From positions 1-14,502 of the forward strand of contig SLIO01000045.1 in assembly GCA_007135635.1 (NCBI GenBank): a stretch of DNA of 14,502 bases. Reading direction: 5' to 3'. How positions within the stretch are numbered: position 1 is the first letter of the stretch; the number at the start of each line of letters is the position of its first letter. Below the pieces are notes generated by a model. It saw only the letters and a program-made list of their open reading frames with translations. It ran no database searches and was not told the DNA's origin. Positions 1 to 5,908 of this stretch are shown piece after piece. This stretch comes from Methylomicrobium sp. GTDB taxonomy: Bacteria; Pseudomonadota; Gammaproteobacteria; Methylococcales; Methylomonadaceae. Made by a program: the position numbers and the translations under genes.

Positions 1-65
1 AGCAGGAGCGGAAGCTTTTCGAACGCGCCCCAAGCAAATCGAAACGTTCGAGGCGGGTTAAATAA
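1..65 (+). other. Possible 3' end of an upstream gene (unidentified)
   Basis: Two plus-strand frames are open from the left edge, one stopping at TAA 59-61 and one at TAA 63-65. Either could be the tail of a gene lying upstream of pgl. Neither short tail resembles a protein I recognise, and the stretch could equally be non-coding. In many proteobacteria pgl follows zwf, but nothing here shows that. Confidence 0.2.
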
Positions 66-71
66 CCCGCC
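52..71 (+). terminator. GC-rich hairpin upstream of pgl
   Basis: Perfect 9-bp inverted repeat, GGCGGGTTA / TAACCCGCC, with a 2-base centre. It overlaps the possible end of the upstream reading frame. No T-run follows, so it may be a weak terminator, a Rho-associated 3' end or an mRNA-stabilising hairpin between two genes. Confidence 0.35.
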
Positions 72-93
72 CCGCGCGAGAAAACAGAGGAAC

Positions 94-102
94 TGATACA
101 AT
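94..102 (+). promoter_or_regulatory. Candidate extended -10 promoter for pgl
   Basis: TGATACAAT matches an extended -10 (TG, one base, TACAAT). It lies 36 bases before the pgl start, after the hairpin at 52-71. No good -35 hexamer is visible at the usual distance, so this rests on the extended -10 alone. Confidence 0.3.
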
Positions 103-138
103 TTACTCATTATTGACTCCGTAAGAGGACTTACAACA

Positions 139-822
139 ATGCAGAAAATCCATTGGCATACGTTTGCCACAGCGGACAAGGTCGCCGCATCCGCCGCACA
201 GCAAATCCTTGCCGCCGCCGAGCAAGCCATCGCGGAAAGAGGCACTTTTAAACTGGTATTGGCTGGAGGAAGCACGCCGGAAAAGGTTTATAAATTGTTG
301 GCCGAAAGTTCGGCTGATTGGCCAAACTGGCACATTTATTACGGCGATGAACGCTGCTTACCGGTCGACCATGCCGACCGCAATAGTAGAATGGCCGGCG
401 CGGTATTTTTGGATAACGTTTCGATTCCAGCCGGGCAAATCAATACGATGCCGGCCGATCTCGGTCCGGAAAAAGCAGCCGAAGCCTACCGCACCACGAT
501 CGAACAGGCCGGCCGATTCGATATAGTCTTGTTAGGCATGGGCGAAGACGGACATACCGCGAGTTTGTTTCCCGGGCACGTTCATTCAGCCGATGAAACG
601 GTGCATGCCGTGTTTAATTCGCCGAAACCGCCGCCGGAAAGAATTTCTTTGAGCGCCAAAACCCTAAGCAATAGCCTGCAGGTGTTGTTTTTAGTGACCG
701 GAGCCGGCAAGCAAGAAGCCGTGAAGCAATGGCGTCAAGGAGAAGTGCTGCCGGTCGCATTAATCAGACCGGAAGACGGCGTCGATGTTTATATCGATGA
801 GGCCGCCCTAGTCGATGCTTAA
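139..822 (+). CDS. pgl: 6-phosphogluconolactonase
   Basis: Hydrolyses 6-phosphoglucono-delta-lactone to 6-phosphogluconate in the cytoplasm, the second step of the oxidative pentose-phosphate and Entner-Doudoroff routes. The 227-residue protein has the usual length of the short DevB/Pgl (glucosamine-6-phosphate isomerase-like) family. Its signatures are all present: the phosphate-binding loop AGGSTPEKVY at residues 42-51, YYGDERCLP at 67-75, and GMGEDGHTASLFPG at 133-146, which holds the catalytic Glu-Asp-Gly-His. The ATG at 139 is preceded by a strong ribosome-binding site, AAGAGGA (123-129), at good spacing. The gene converges with a minus-strand gene across a shared hairpin at 861-909. No zwf, edd or gnd lies downstream; any partner gene would be upstream of the window. 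Confidence 0.95.
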   Translation: MQKIHWHTFATADKVAASAAQQILAAAEQAIAERGTFKLVLAGGSTPEKVYKLLAESSADWPNWHIYYGDERCLPVDHADRNSRMAGAVFLDNVSIPAGQINTMPADLGPEKAAEAYRTTIEQAGRFDIVLLGMGEDGHTASLFPGHVHSADETVHAVFNSPKPPPERISLSAKTLSNSLQVLFLVTGAGKQEAVKQWRQGEVLPVALIRPEDGVDVYIDEAALVDA

Positions 823-860
823 TCCAGTGCTCCATAAGCATCTCCCCGAGACCTGCTACT

Positions 861-909
861 AAGAACACGAAGGAGAGCGAATTTTAAATTTCGGGCCTTT
901 CGTGTTCTT
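861..909. terminator. Hairpin between convergent pgl and DUF6515 gene
   Basis: AAGAACACGAA (861-871) pairs perfectly with TTCGTGTTCTT (899-909). Two further G/C bases on each side of the loop could extend the stem with a slip. The loop itself contains an AT-rich near-palindrome (about 879-892). It sits midway between two converging genes and has short T runs, so it could end transcription from both sides. Confidence 0.6.
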
Positions 910-926
910 TGTAGTTGAAGTAGGGA

Positions 927-1415
927 TTATCGCCAAAGCACAATGCCCGGATTATTGACGACGATATAGCCCCTCGGGTGCCGCCGATAAAACTTATTGT
1001 CTACGACAAAATACGGCGAGCCACCCCACATGACTTGATGATGCAGTCTCGGCAATGTGGCGATGACCGCGCCAATCGGCGCATCGACGATGACATAGCC
1101 GGATTGAAACGGCTGATAATAAAAGCCGTCGTAAAAATAATAATTCGAACGGTCAACGACTATCCTCGATGCGCCATGTGGCAAAGGTCTGGTCCGGTAA
1201 CCGGGTTTGTAATAATGCGGATAGGGCGGCGCCGGCGTGTAGTGTTGCCGAGGCGTCTTATGTATGCGTGATCGCGGCGCTTGCGGCGGCGCGGTCCGCT
1301 GTTTCGAATGACTGTGCCGGGTCGAGCGAGGCCAGTGGTCTTGAGCATAGACGGCGCTATTCATCAACAGCATCGCACTTATAGCCAAGGCGACTATTTT
1401 TGTTAGACTTTTCAT
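927..1415 (-). CDS. Secreted DUF6515-type protein
   Basis: A 162-residue exported protein of unknown function. Residues 1-24 form a clear signal peptide: MKSLTK, a hydrophobic core, then AVYA before QD. Residues 25-85 are low-complexity, rich in Pro, His, Arg, Tyr and Ser. The C-terminal half (about 86-162) carries Tyr/Phe-rich short strands, NYYFYDGFYYQP, then GYVIVDAPIGAVIATLP, typical of the DUF6515 family of small periplasmic or surface proteins in gammaproteobacteria. The family label comes from remembered motif patterns. GGGAGA lies 6 bases before the ATG. The gene is downstream of, and in line with, the Spy/CpxP-like gene, with 127 bases between them. The basic, His-rich middle could bind polyanions or metals, but that is inference. 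Confidence 0.8.
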   Translation of the reverse strand: MKSLTKIVALAISAMLLMNSAVYAQDHWPRSTRHSHSKQRTAPPQAPRSRIHKTPRQHYTPAPPYPHYYKPGYRTRPLPHGASRIVVDRSNYYFYDGFYYQPFQSGYVIVDAPIGAVIATLPRLHHQVMWGGSPYFVVDNKFYRRHPRGYIVVNNPGIVLWR

Positions 1416-1485
1416 AACGATCTCCCGGTGGTACCGAGCGAAACCGCTATCCGTCCCTGGTTTGCGGTTGCATTTTGCCGCGCGA

Positions 1486-1516
1486 AGTATACCTTCTCAG
1501 CCCTGCTCTTTGTAAA
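1486..1516 (-). promoter_or_regulatory. Candidate promoter for the DUF6515 gene
   Basis: On the minus strand TTTACA (1511-1516) and TATACT (1486-1491) are separated by 19 bases, about 70 bases before the DUF6515 start. The -10 is good, but the spacing is at the long end for sigma-70, so this is tentative. Confidence 0.28.
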
Positions 1517-1542
1517 GCGCCAAGAAGATCAAGTCGCTACGC

Positions 1543-1926
1543 TTATTGTGCGTCGACAGCTTTGCCGGATTTTCTTTCCTGTCTTTCCTGGCGTCTATCT
1601 TGACGTTTTTCCTGGCGTTTTTCCTGCCATTTTTCATGACGCTGCTGTCTTAACGCTTCCATTTTTTGCATTTGCTCTTCATTCAGAACTTCCTGCATGC
1701 GGCCGCGGGTTTCTTCGTGTATTGCTCTGTATTTTTCATGCTGTTCTTTGAAGATGGACTCCAGCTTAGTGCGCTGATCTTCAGTCAAGTCCAAATCCTT
1801 GGTCAAGCGTTCTATTCTTTGTCCATGACGGCCTTCCATATCGCCTTTTCCGCCGCCGGGAGGGAATGCGGCCGCAGTTAACGGAAGTGCCAATGCCAAT
1901 GCGATTGCGATGATTTTTTTGTTCAT
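1543..1926 (-). CDS. Spy/CpxP-family periplasmic stress protein (LTxxQ)
   Basis: A 127-residue periplasmic protein. The frame is open to 2064, but the ATG at 1926 is preferred. It begins a clean signal peptide (MNKKIIAIALALALPLTAAA, cleavage near 20) and has GAAGAGGA just upstream. The mature protein is helical and charged. It has the LTEDQ motif at 47-51 and a second, LNEEQ, at 81-85, the paired LTxxQ pattern of Spy/CpxP proteins, which act as ATP-independent periplasmic chaperones or envelope-stress modulators. Residues 100-119 are a Q-E-K-R/R-R-Q-E-R run made of near-identical codon blocks, a visible degenerate DNA repeat at about 1575-1640. In E. coli, spy is controlled by BaeSR, and BaeSR-like genes sit just upstream here, which supports the role. 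The Arg/Gln tail is longer than I expect for Spy. Confidence 0.82.
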   Translation of the reverse strand: MNKKIIAIALALALPLTAAAFPPGGGKGDMEGRHGQRIERLTKDLDLTEDQRTKLESIFKEQHEKYRAIHEETRGRMQEVLNEEQMQKMEALRQQRHEKWQEKRQEKRQDRRQERQERKSGKAVDAQ

Positions 1927-2118
1927 GATCTTATCCTCTTCGGGTTGGTGATAAAAGAACGGTTTATCTCCGCTCTTGGTTATTAATATAAACGCCAAAT
2001 GCGTAAACAATTTGCAGCAATTATGGAAACATTGTGAAAGTGTATGACAAAGGCAAAAACTCAAAACCCTCTTTTGCCAGTAACGCCTAGATAAAAATAG
2101 CGATTTACCCTATCCCTG

Positions 2119-2134
2119 AAAAAAAAAAAAAAAA
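2119..2134. repeat. Homopolymer A16 tract
   Basis: Sixteen consecutive A residues, read as T16 on the coding strand of the surrounding minus-strand genes. It lies about 190 bases upstream of the Spy-like start. Such tracts are slippage-prone and can act as UP-like or bent DNA. No hairpin precedes the T16 closely enough to make a standard intrinsic terminator. Confidence 0.85.
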
Positions 2135-2213
2135 TAGCTATATAAAACAATTTTCTATGGTTGAAAATTGAAAGCTAATTTAGTTTTTCGTATATATTCA
2201 GATCCCCTCCGCT

Positions 2214-2322
2214 GTTTCCCATACTCCGGAAGCTGTGAAAGTATTCGCGAATACATCTTAAAAATTCATTCACCATGAATAACATAATTGAATACTTTCA
2301 CAGGCTCTCCGGTTTGGGAAAC
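2214..2322. repeat. Imperfect long inverted repeat (MITE/REP-like)
   Basis: Two 33-base arms (2214-2246 and 2290-2322) face each other across 43 bases. The inner 14 bases, CTGTGAAAGTATTC / GAATACTTTCACAG, are perfect. The outer 8, GTTTCCCA / TGGGAAAC, are perfect, and the middle of each arm is diverged. Nested inside are a perfect 14-bp palindrome GTATTCGCGAATAC (2241-2254) and a small hairpin ATTCAT/ATGAAT (2264-2280). I found no flanking target duplication. The arms share AAGTATTC with the element at 13590-13733, so relatedness is possible but unproven. Confidence 0.7.
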
Positions 2323-2349
2323 CCTTCACGTATGCTCTTGCTTACCGGT

Positions 2350-2380
2350 TTCGACAAGCTCTTGCCCTGAGCTTGTCGAA
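2350..2380. repeat. REP-like palindrome TTCGACAAGCTC
   Basis: Perfect 12-bp inverted repeat, TTCGACAAGCTC (2350-2361) and GAGCTTGTCGAA (2369-2380), with a 7-base loop. This sequence type recurs as an intergenic palindrome in several proteobacterial genomes (from memory). It lies downstream of baeR and may protect or end its mRNA. No T-run follows. Confidence 0.75.
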
Positions 2381-2401
2381 GGGGGAGCTTCTCGTACTGC
2401 A

Positions 2402-2424
2402 TTCCCAAGCAAAGAACTTGGGAA
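2402..2424. repeat. Short palindrome TTCCCAAG
   Basis: Perfect 8-bp inverted repeat, TTCCCAAG (2402-2409) and CTTGGGAA (2417-2424), with a 7-base loop. It ends 19 bases before the baeR stop codon on the plus-strand scale. It is the nearest hairpin downstream of baeR and could serve as its 3' end, though it has no T-run. Confidence 0.65.
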
Positions 2425-2443
2425 CGAGCGAACTGCTTACCAC

Positions 2444-3130
2444 TTACTGCTCACCGTTAACCTGTAGTTCGTAACGGTAGCCGGCGCCGTAAACCGAGTG
2501 GACTAATTCCTGTCCCGGTAACAAGTCCGACAATTTCTTACGCAACTTCTTAATATGACTATCGATCGTGCGATCGGAAACGATTCGCTGATCTTGATAA
2601 ATCAAGTCCATTAATTTCGACCGCGAAAAAATTCGTCCGGGTTGATCGTATAAGGCCTGCAACAATTGAAATTCCACCGCAGTCAACTCGGTTTCCTTAT
2701 GACCCGCCCGGACCCGAAAACTTTCCGGAACGAGCGATATCGGACCTTCGGTCCCGCTTTCCTCTTGCGGCTGCAACCTGCGTAAAACCGCCTTGACGCG
2801 CGCAACCATTTCGCGCGGACTAAATGGTTTACAAATATAATCATCCGCGCCTAATTCTAAGCCCAACAACCTATCGACTTCTTCGATACGTGCAGTCACG
2901 ATGATAATCGGCACGAAACTGAAAGCCCGTATTTCGCGGCAAATCTCCAGCCCATCCTTACCCGGCAGCATTAAATCCAATAAAATCAAATCGACCGGAT
3001 TTTTCTTAAACCAGGGTACCACTTTAAGACCATCATCGAGACAATCGGTTGCATAACCGGCATTGTGGAGATAATCCGCCTCCAGCCTGGCCAGCTTGAG
3101 TTCGTCTTCTACGATCAAAATACGGCTCAT
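2444..3130 (-). CDS. baeR: OmpR-family response regulator, BaeR-like
   Basis: DNA-binding response regulator of 228 residues. The receiver domain (about 1-120) has the acidic pair E8-D9, phospho-acceptor D52 in LLDLMLPGKDG, T79 and K101, so it should be phosphorylated normally. The stretch IEEVDRLLGLELGADDYICKPFSPRE is nearly identical to E. coli BaeR as I remember it. A winged-helix output domain follows (about 130-225), with SDRTIDSHIKKLRKKL as recognition helix and VYGAGYRYE as wing. GAGGAG stands 7 bases before the ATG. The partner BaeS-like kinase is immediately upstream on the same strand, 84 bases away, matching the E. coli baeS-baeR order. The likely target is the Spy-like gene downstream. 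No mdtABC-type pump is present here. Confidence 0.9.
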   Translation of the reverse strand: MSRILIVEDELKLARLEADYLHNAGYATDCLDDGLKVVPWFKKNPVDLILLDLMLPGKDGLEICREIRAFSFVPIIIVTARIEEVDRLLGLELGADDYICKPFSPREMVARVKAVLRRLQPQEESGTEGPISLVPESFRVRAGHKETELTAVEFQLLQALYDQPGRIFSRSKLMDLIYQDQRIVSDRTIDSHIKKLRKKLSDLLPGQELVHSVYGAGYRYELQVNGEQ

Positions 3131-3166
3131 AAAAATACTCCTCGGGTCAAAAATATTCCTCAGATC
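3131..3166 (-). repeat. 18-base tandem duplication at the baeR ribosome-binding site
   Basis: Bases 3131-3148 and 3149-3166 are adjacent copies of one 18-mer with three differences. On the minus strand each copy carries an SD-like core followed by a T run: GAGGAG in the copy next to the baeR ATG and GAGGAA in the other. Only the proximal copy is correctly spaced for baeR initiation. The distal one is a decoy or relic. Confidence 0.7.
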
Positions 3167-3214
3167 AAAAGCCTCCTATAGCCAACCGCCTTAGCTAACA
3201 TGAATGCAGCTTTT

Positions 3215-4657
3215 CTAGGATATTAACGGTAGCGTAATACGGATGTTAAGCCCGCCCAACTCAGACTTTCCAGCTGTCATCGTGCCGTTGTGTGCACGGA
3301 CGATATTCGCGCAAATGGCAAGCCCCAATCCTGCGCCGCCATGGTGCCGGCTACGCGAACTTTCGACTCGGTAAAAGCGATCGAATAAATGCGCGATTTC
3401 CTTTTCGGGTACGCCGGGTGCGCTATCGGAAAACTCGACATGCAACAAACCGCCTTTTTGCAAAACGTCGATTTTCAAACAACCGCCCGGATCGGTATAT
3501 TTGGCGCTGTTGTTCAATAGGTTACGAAATAATTGCGACAAGCGGTCCGGGTCGGCATGAATGCGCACGGTTTTAGTCAACCGATTATGTAACTGCAAGC
3601 GGATTTGTCGGTTATCGAATTCCGGCGATAATGCGGCGGTGTTTTCACGCAGCACTGACATCGGGTCGAGCGCTTGCTTTCGATAGCTTAGCGCTCCCTG
3701 ATCGGAAAGCGCTAATTGATAAAGATCCTCCGTCAAACGATTCAGTCTCATAACATCACCAAACAACGAATCGACCGCTTCAGCTGTCAGCGGACGGATT
3801 CCGTCTTGCAAGGCCTCCAATTCTCCATGCAATACCGCCAAAGGCGTGCGCAATTCGTGGGAAATATCGGCGACCCAGCGCCGCCTCGATTGTTCGGATC
3901 CTTCCAACGCCATTGCCAATTCGTTAAAATCGCGCGCCAAATCGCCTAATTCGTCGGACGATTCGACCGGCAGCCGAACGTCGTATCGGCCGATGGCAAG
4001 CGCTTTCGCCGCCGTGGTAATCCGTCTTAGCGGTCTGCCCAGCATGTAAGCCAATAACCAGGCCAGAAAGGCGGAAAGTAATATCATCAATAAGGCAATC
4101 CAGACGAAGGATTTAGCCTGACCCTCGATAAACCTTATCTCGCCGGGCTGACTGACCGTTTTCCCCGGTAACATCCCCAAATACCCGACAATGCTGTCCC
4201 GATAATAGATAGGCTCCAGTTCCAATTGCTCAACGGCATCGGCGCGCCCGAAAATGATCGTTCGATCGTCACGTAACAGCATGACACGCAATTGCAAAGG
4301 CGTATAACGCCGACTCATCGAATCTTCCGGTAAAGTCGGCGGCCAAAAATCGGCTGGCTCGCTTTGCGCCTGCTCGATCAAAATAGGCGGTGGGCGATGA
4401 CGGCGATGATCGGCTTGCCACAATAAATGAATCCACAACTGCTTATTGCCGGCCAACTTTTCCCAATTTTGTTCTTCGGCATAATAATCGCCAAGCGTTT
4501 CGATTAGTGCCGTCACCCGTTCTTGCTGTCTCGACTTGATAAATTCGCTAAAACCCCGATCCAAAGACCAGCGCATGAACGCATACATCCCCGAAACAAC
4601 CAACAGGGTAGTCATTAAAAAGGTCAGAAATAATTTGATTCGTATTGATTGGCGCAT
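3215..4657 (-). CDS. baeS: Sensor histidine kinase, BaeS-like
   Basis: Membrane sensor kinase of 480 residues. TM1 is at about 10-29, a periplasmic sensor region spans about 30-183, TM2 is at about 184-206, and a HAMP linker covers about 207-257. The dimerisation box ADISHELRTPLAVLHGELEA has H267 as phospho-acceptor. The ATPase domain has an N box (N379-S384), G1 DSAPG (411-415), F box LFDRFYR (424-430) and G2 GGAGLGLAI (440-448). The H-box region and the tail closely follow E. coli BaeS, which senses envelope stress and phosphorylates BaeR. The periplasmic part contains a basic/proline patch (HRRHRPPP, about 84-91) that I do not recall in BaeS and that may change what is sensed. It lies between a double-receiver gene (61 bases upstream) and baeR. 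The SD is weak (GGGG, 9 bases before ATG). Confidence 0.9.
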   Translation of the reverse strand: MRQSIRIKLFLTFLMTTLLVVSGMYAFMRWSLDRGFSEFIKSRQQERVTALIETLGDYYAEEQNWEKLAGNKQLWIHLLWQADHRRHRPPPILIEQAQSEPADFWPPTLPEDSMSRRYTPLQLRVMLLRDDRTIIFGRADAVEQLELEPIYYRDSIVGYLGMLPGKTVSQPGEIRFIEGQAKSFVWIALLMILLSAFLAWLLAYMLGRPLRRITTAAKALAIGRYDVRLPVESSDELGDLARDFNELAMALEGSEQSRRRWVADISHELRTPLAVLHGELEALQDGIRPLTAEAVDSLFGDVMRLNRLTEDLYQLALSDQGALSYRKQALDPMSVLRENTAALSPEFDNRQIRLQLHNRLTKTVRIHADPDRLSQLFRNLLNNSAKYTDPGGCLKIDVLQKGGLLHVEFSDSAPGVPEKEIAHLFDRFYRVESSRSRHHGGAGLGLAICANIVRAHNGTMTAGKSELGGLNIRITLPLIS

Positions 4658-4718
4658 AAGCTTACCCCATCACCCGATAGCCTATTGTCGCCTGGAATTG
4701 TGCAAATATTAAGGAGCG

Positions 4719-5522
4719 CTAGCCGTTCAGCACCCGGAATAAAATTTCCTTCACATTTTGCGGTTCGAACGGCTTGTCGCAAATCGCCGATACCCCGGCT
4801 TGTTGAACTTGATCCAAACGGGTTTCGTTCGATTCGCTGGTCACCATGAGAATCGGTATGAAGGCATTTTGCCGGTCGTTTCGGATATGGCTGATCAATT
4901 CCATGCCGTCCATTTCCGGCATATTGTAATCGGTCACGATTAAATCGAAGGCTTCGCCAGTCGTTTGAAATAGCTCGGCCGCCGCTTTGCCGTCATTGGC
5001 CGTAGTAATCTGAGTAATACCCATGTTATTCAACACCCGTACGATATGCTTACGCGCCATCGAACTGTCGTCGACCACCAATACGCGCAATGCCTCGATC
5101 GCATAATTGTCCAACTCGAGCTCTTCCGGTTCGATGAATTCGATCGTCGAACGTAAGGCTCTGCGCAAATTGTCATGGTCGAATGGCTTGGGTAAGATTG
5201 CCATGACACCGGCCTGCCGGATCGGGTCCAAGGCCGAAAACCGGGTCTCGCTGGAAATCAACATAAACGGAATGTCGTTAAGTTCTTCATTGGCTTTGAT
5301 TTTGACAATCATCTCGGCAGCCGTCATGTCCGGCAAATACATACTGCTGATGATTAAATCGGGTTTATAATCGGCCAATATCGTTAAAGCCGACTCGCCT
5401 GAACTTGCCCCTTCAATATTGGCAATCCCTTCTTCCTTAAGATGTTTGATGATGACTTTAAGCTGCGTTGAGGATGGCTCGACCAGTAAAATCGACAGGT
5501 CTTTTATGTTTAAAGATGTCAT
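4719..5522 (-). CDS. Double-receiver response regulator with degenerate first domain
   Basis: A 267-residue protein made of two CheY-like receiver domains and no DNA-binding or enzymatic output. REC1 (about 8-125) is degenerate: the acidic pair is E15-P16, and the phospho-acceptor position in DLIISSMYLPD is S60 rather than Asp. The conserved K112 (PKPF) is kept. REC2 (about 146-266) is canonical, with D151-D152, D198 in TDYNMPEMDG, T228 and K250. REC1 probably docks a partner while REC2 takes the phosphate. AAGGAAA precedes the ATG by 6 bases. It is transcribed toward baeS with a 61-base gap and no visible terminator, so it may feed into the BaeSR pathway or draw phosphate from it. Similar stand-alone REC-REC proteins occur in motility and c-di-GMP networks, so the link to BaeS is positional inference. 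Confidence 0.85.
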   Translation of the reverse strand: MTSLNIKDLSILLVEPSSTQLKVIIKHLKEEGIANIEGASSGESALTILADYKPDLIISSMYLPDMTAAEMIVKIKANEELNDIPFMLISSETRFSALDPIRQAGVMAILPKPFDHDNLRRALRSTIEFIEPEELELDNYAIEALRVLVVDDSSMARKHIVRVLNNMGITQITTANDGKAAAELFQTTGEAFDLIVTDYNMPEMDGMELISHIRNDRQNAFIPILMVTSESNETRLDQVQQAGVSAICDKPFEPQNVKEILFRVLNG

Positions 5523-5905
5523 AAGCGTTTCCTTGATCCGTTACCGTTGCGGTTAGCGGTTAGCGGTTAGCGGTTAGCGGAATTTTGAAAGCAATCTTTC
5601 CCTTGTCAAAGTAAGTTTTCTCCCTGTTAACGGCTAACCGTTTACTACTGACTCAATATTTCTAACGTTCCCGGATCTAAAGTTTAGAGGTATTCCTGAC
5701 CTTTTGCTGTCTGGTACCCGAATTTAATCGCGATAATTTTTTTCGAATGAAATCAATAAACCGGAACCTTTGTAATATAATCACGCGCACGGTTTTGGCT
5801 TTTAATAAATTAAATTCAGTCGAAGCAATAAAACTATAAAATCAGAGCTAAAAAGGCCCGCTAAAACCGGGATCTCTATAACTATAAAAAATGAGGATAA
5901 GAATT
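5523..5905. other. Divergent intergenic region, 383 bases
   Basis: It separates the minus-strand double-receiver gene from the plus-strand membrane-protein gene and should hold promoters for both. It contains four tandem GGTTAGC heptamers (5551-5578) with an inverted CGGCTAACCG copy at 5631-5640. A TATAAT hexamer is present at 5776-5781 without a convincing -35. The last 100 bases are AT-rich leader. No coding sequence is supported. Confidence 0.6.
5551..5580. repeat. Tandem GGTTAGC heptamer array
   Basis: Four perfect copies of the 7-mer GGTTAGC at 5551, 5558, 5565 and 5572, followed by GG. An inverted relative, CGGCTAACCG, lies at 5631-5640, allowing a hairpin with any of the units. The array lies 28 bases upstream of the double-receiver start codon, within its probable promoter or leader, so changes in copy number could alter expression. 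Confidence 0.85.
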
Positions 5906-5908
5906 ATG
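5893..5908 (+). promoter_or_regulatory. Ribosome-binding site that fixes the start at 5906
   Basis: GAGGA (5893-5897) lies 8 bases before the ATG at 5906. An in-frame ATG at 5891 overlaps this SD and has no SD of its own. Family proteins begin MCWSxxAS, which also points to 5906. Confidence 0.75.

Larger units (their letters stand above)
1927..2443. other. 517-base intergenic region rich in palindromes
   Basis: No coding sequence is supported here. From left to right it holds the leader of the Spy-like gene (1927 to about 2060), a 16-base A tract (2119-2134), a large imperfect inverted repeat (2214-2322), a perfect TTCGACAAGCTC palindrome (2350-2380) and a TTCCCAAG palindrome (2402-2424). 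This stacking of short palindromes between same-strand genes looks like a landing zone for REP/MITE-type repeats. It probably separates transcription of baeR from that of the Spy-like gene. Confidence 0.7.

Noticed and set aside
1428..1751. Plus-strand open frame of 107 codons rich in Phe and Val
   Set aside because: It is antisense to the Spy-like gene. Its composition mirrors the Arg/Gln/Glu repeats of the real gene, and it has no SD.
1927..2064. N-terminal extension of the Spy-like gene to 2064
   Set aside because: The extra 46 residues precede a clean signal peptide and are cysteine-rich and atypical, while the ATG at 1926 has a strong SD.
2350..2380. TTCGACAAGCTC palindrome considered as an intrinsic terminator for baeR
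   Set aside because: No T-run follows on the minus strand, and the sequence resembles a dispersed REP-type repeat, so I kept it as a repeat.
5551..5580. Heptamer array considered as a CRISPR or iteron-type origin
   Set aside because: Units are contiguous 7-mers without spacers, and no rep gene, DnaA boxes or cas genes are nearby.
5776..5781. TATAAT as a full sigma-70 promoter for the membrane-protein gene
   Set aside because: No acceptable -35 hexamer occurs 16-18 bases upstream, so it is mentioned only as part of the intergenic region.
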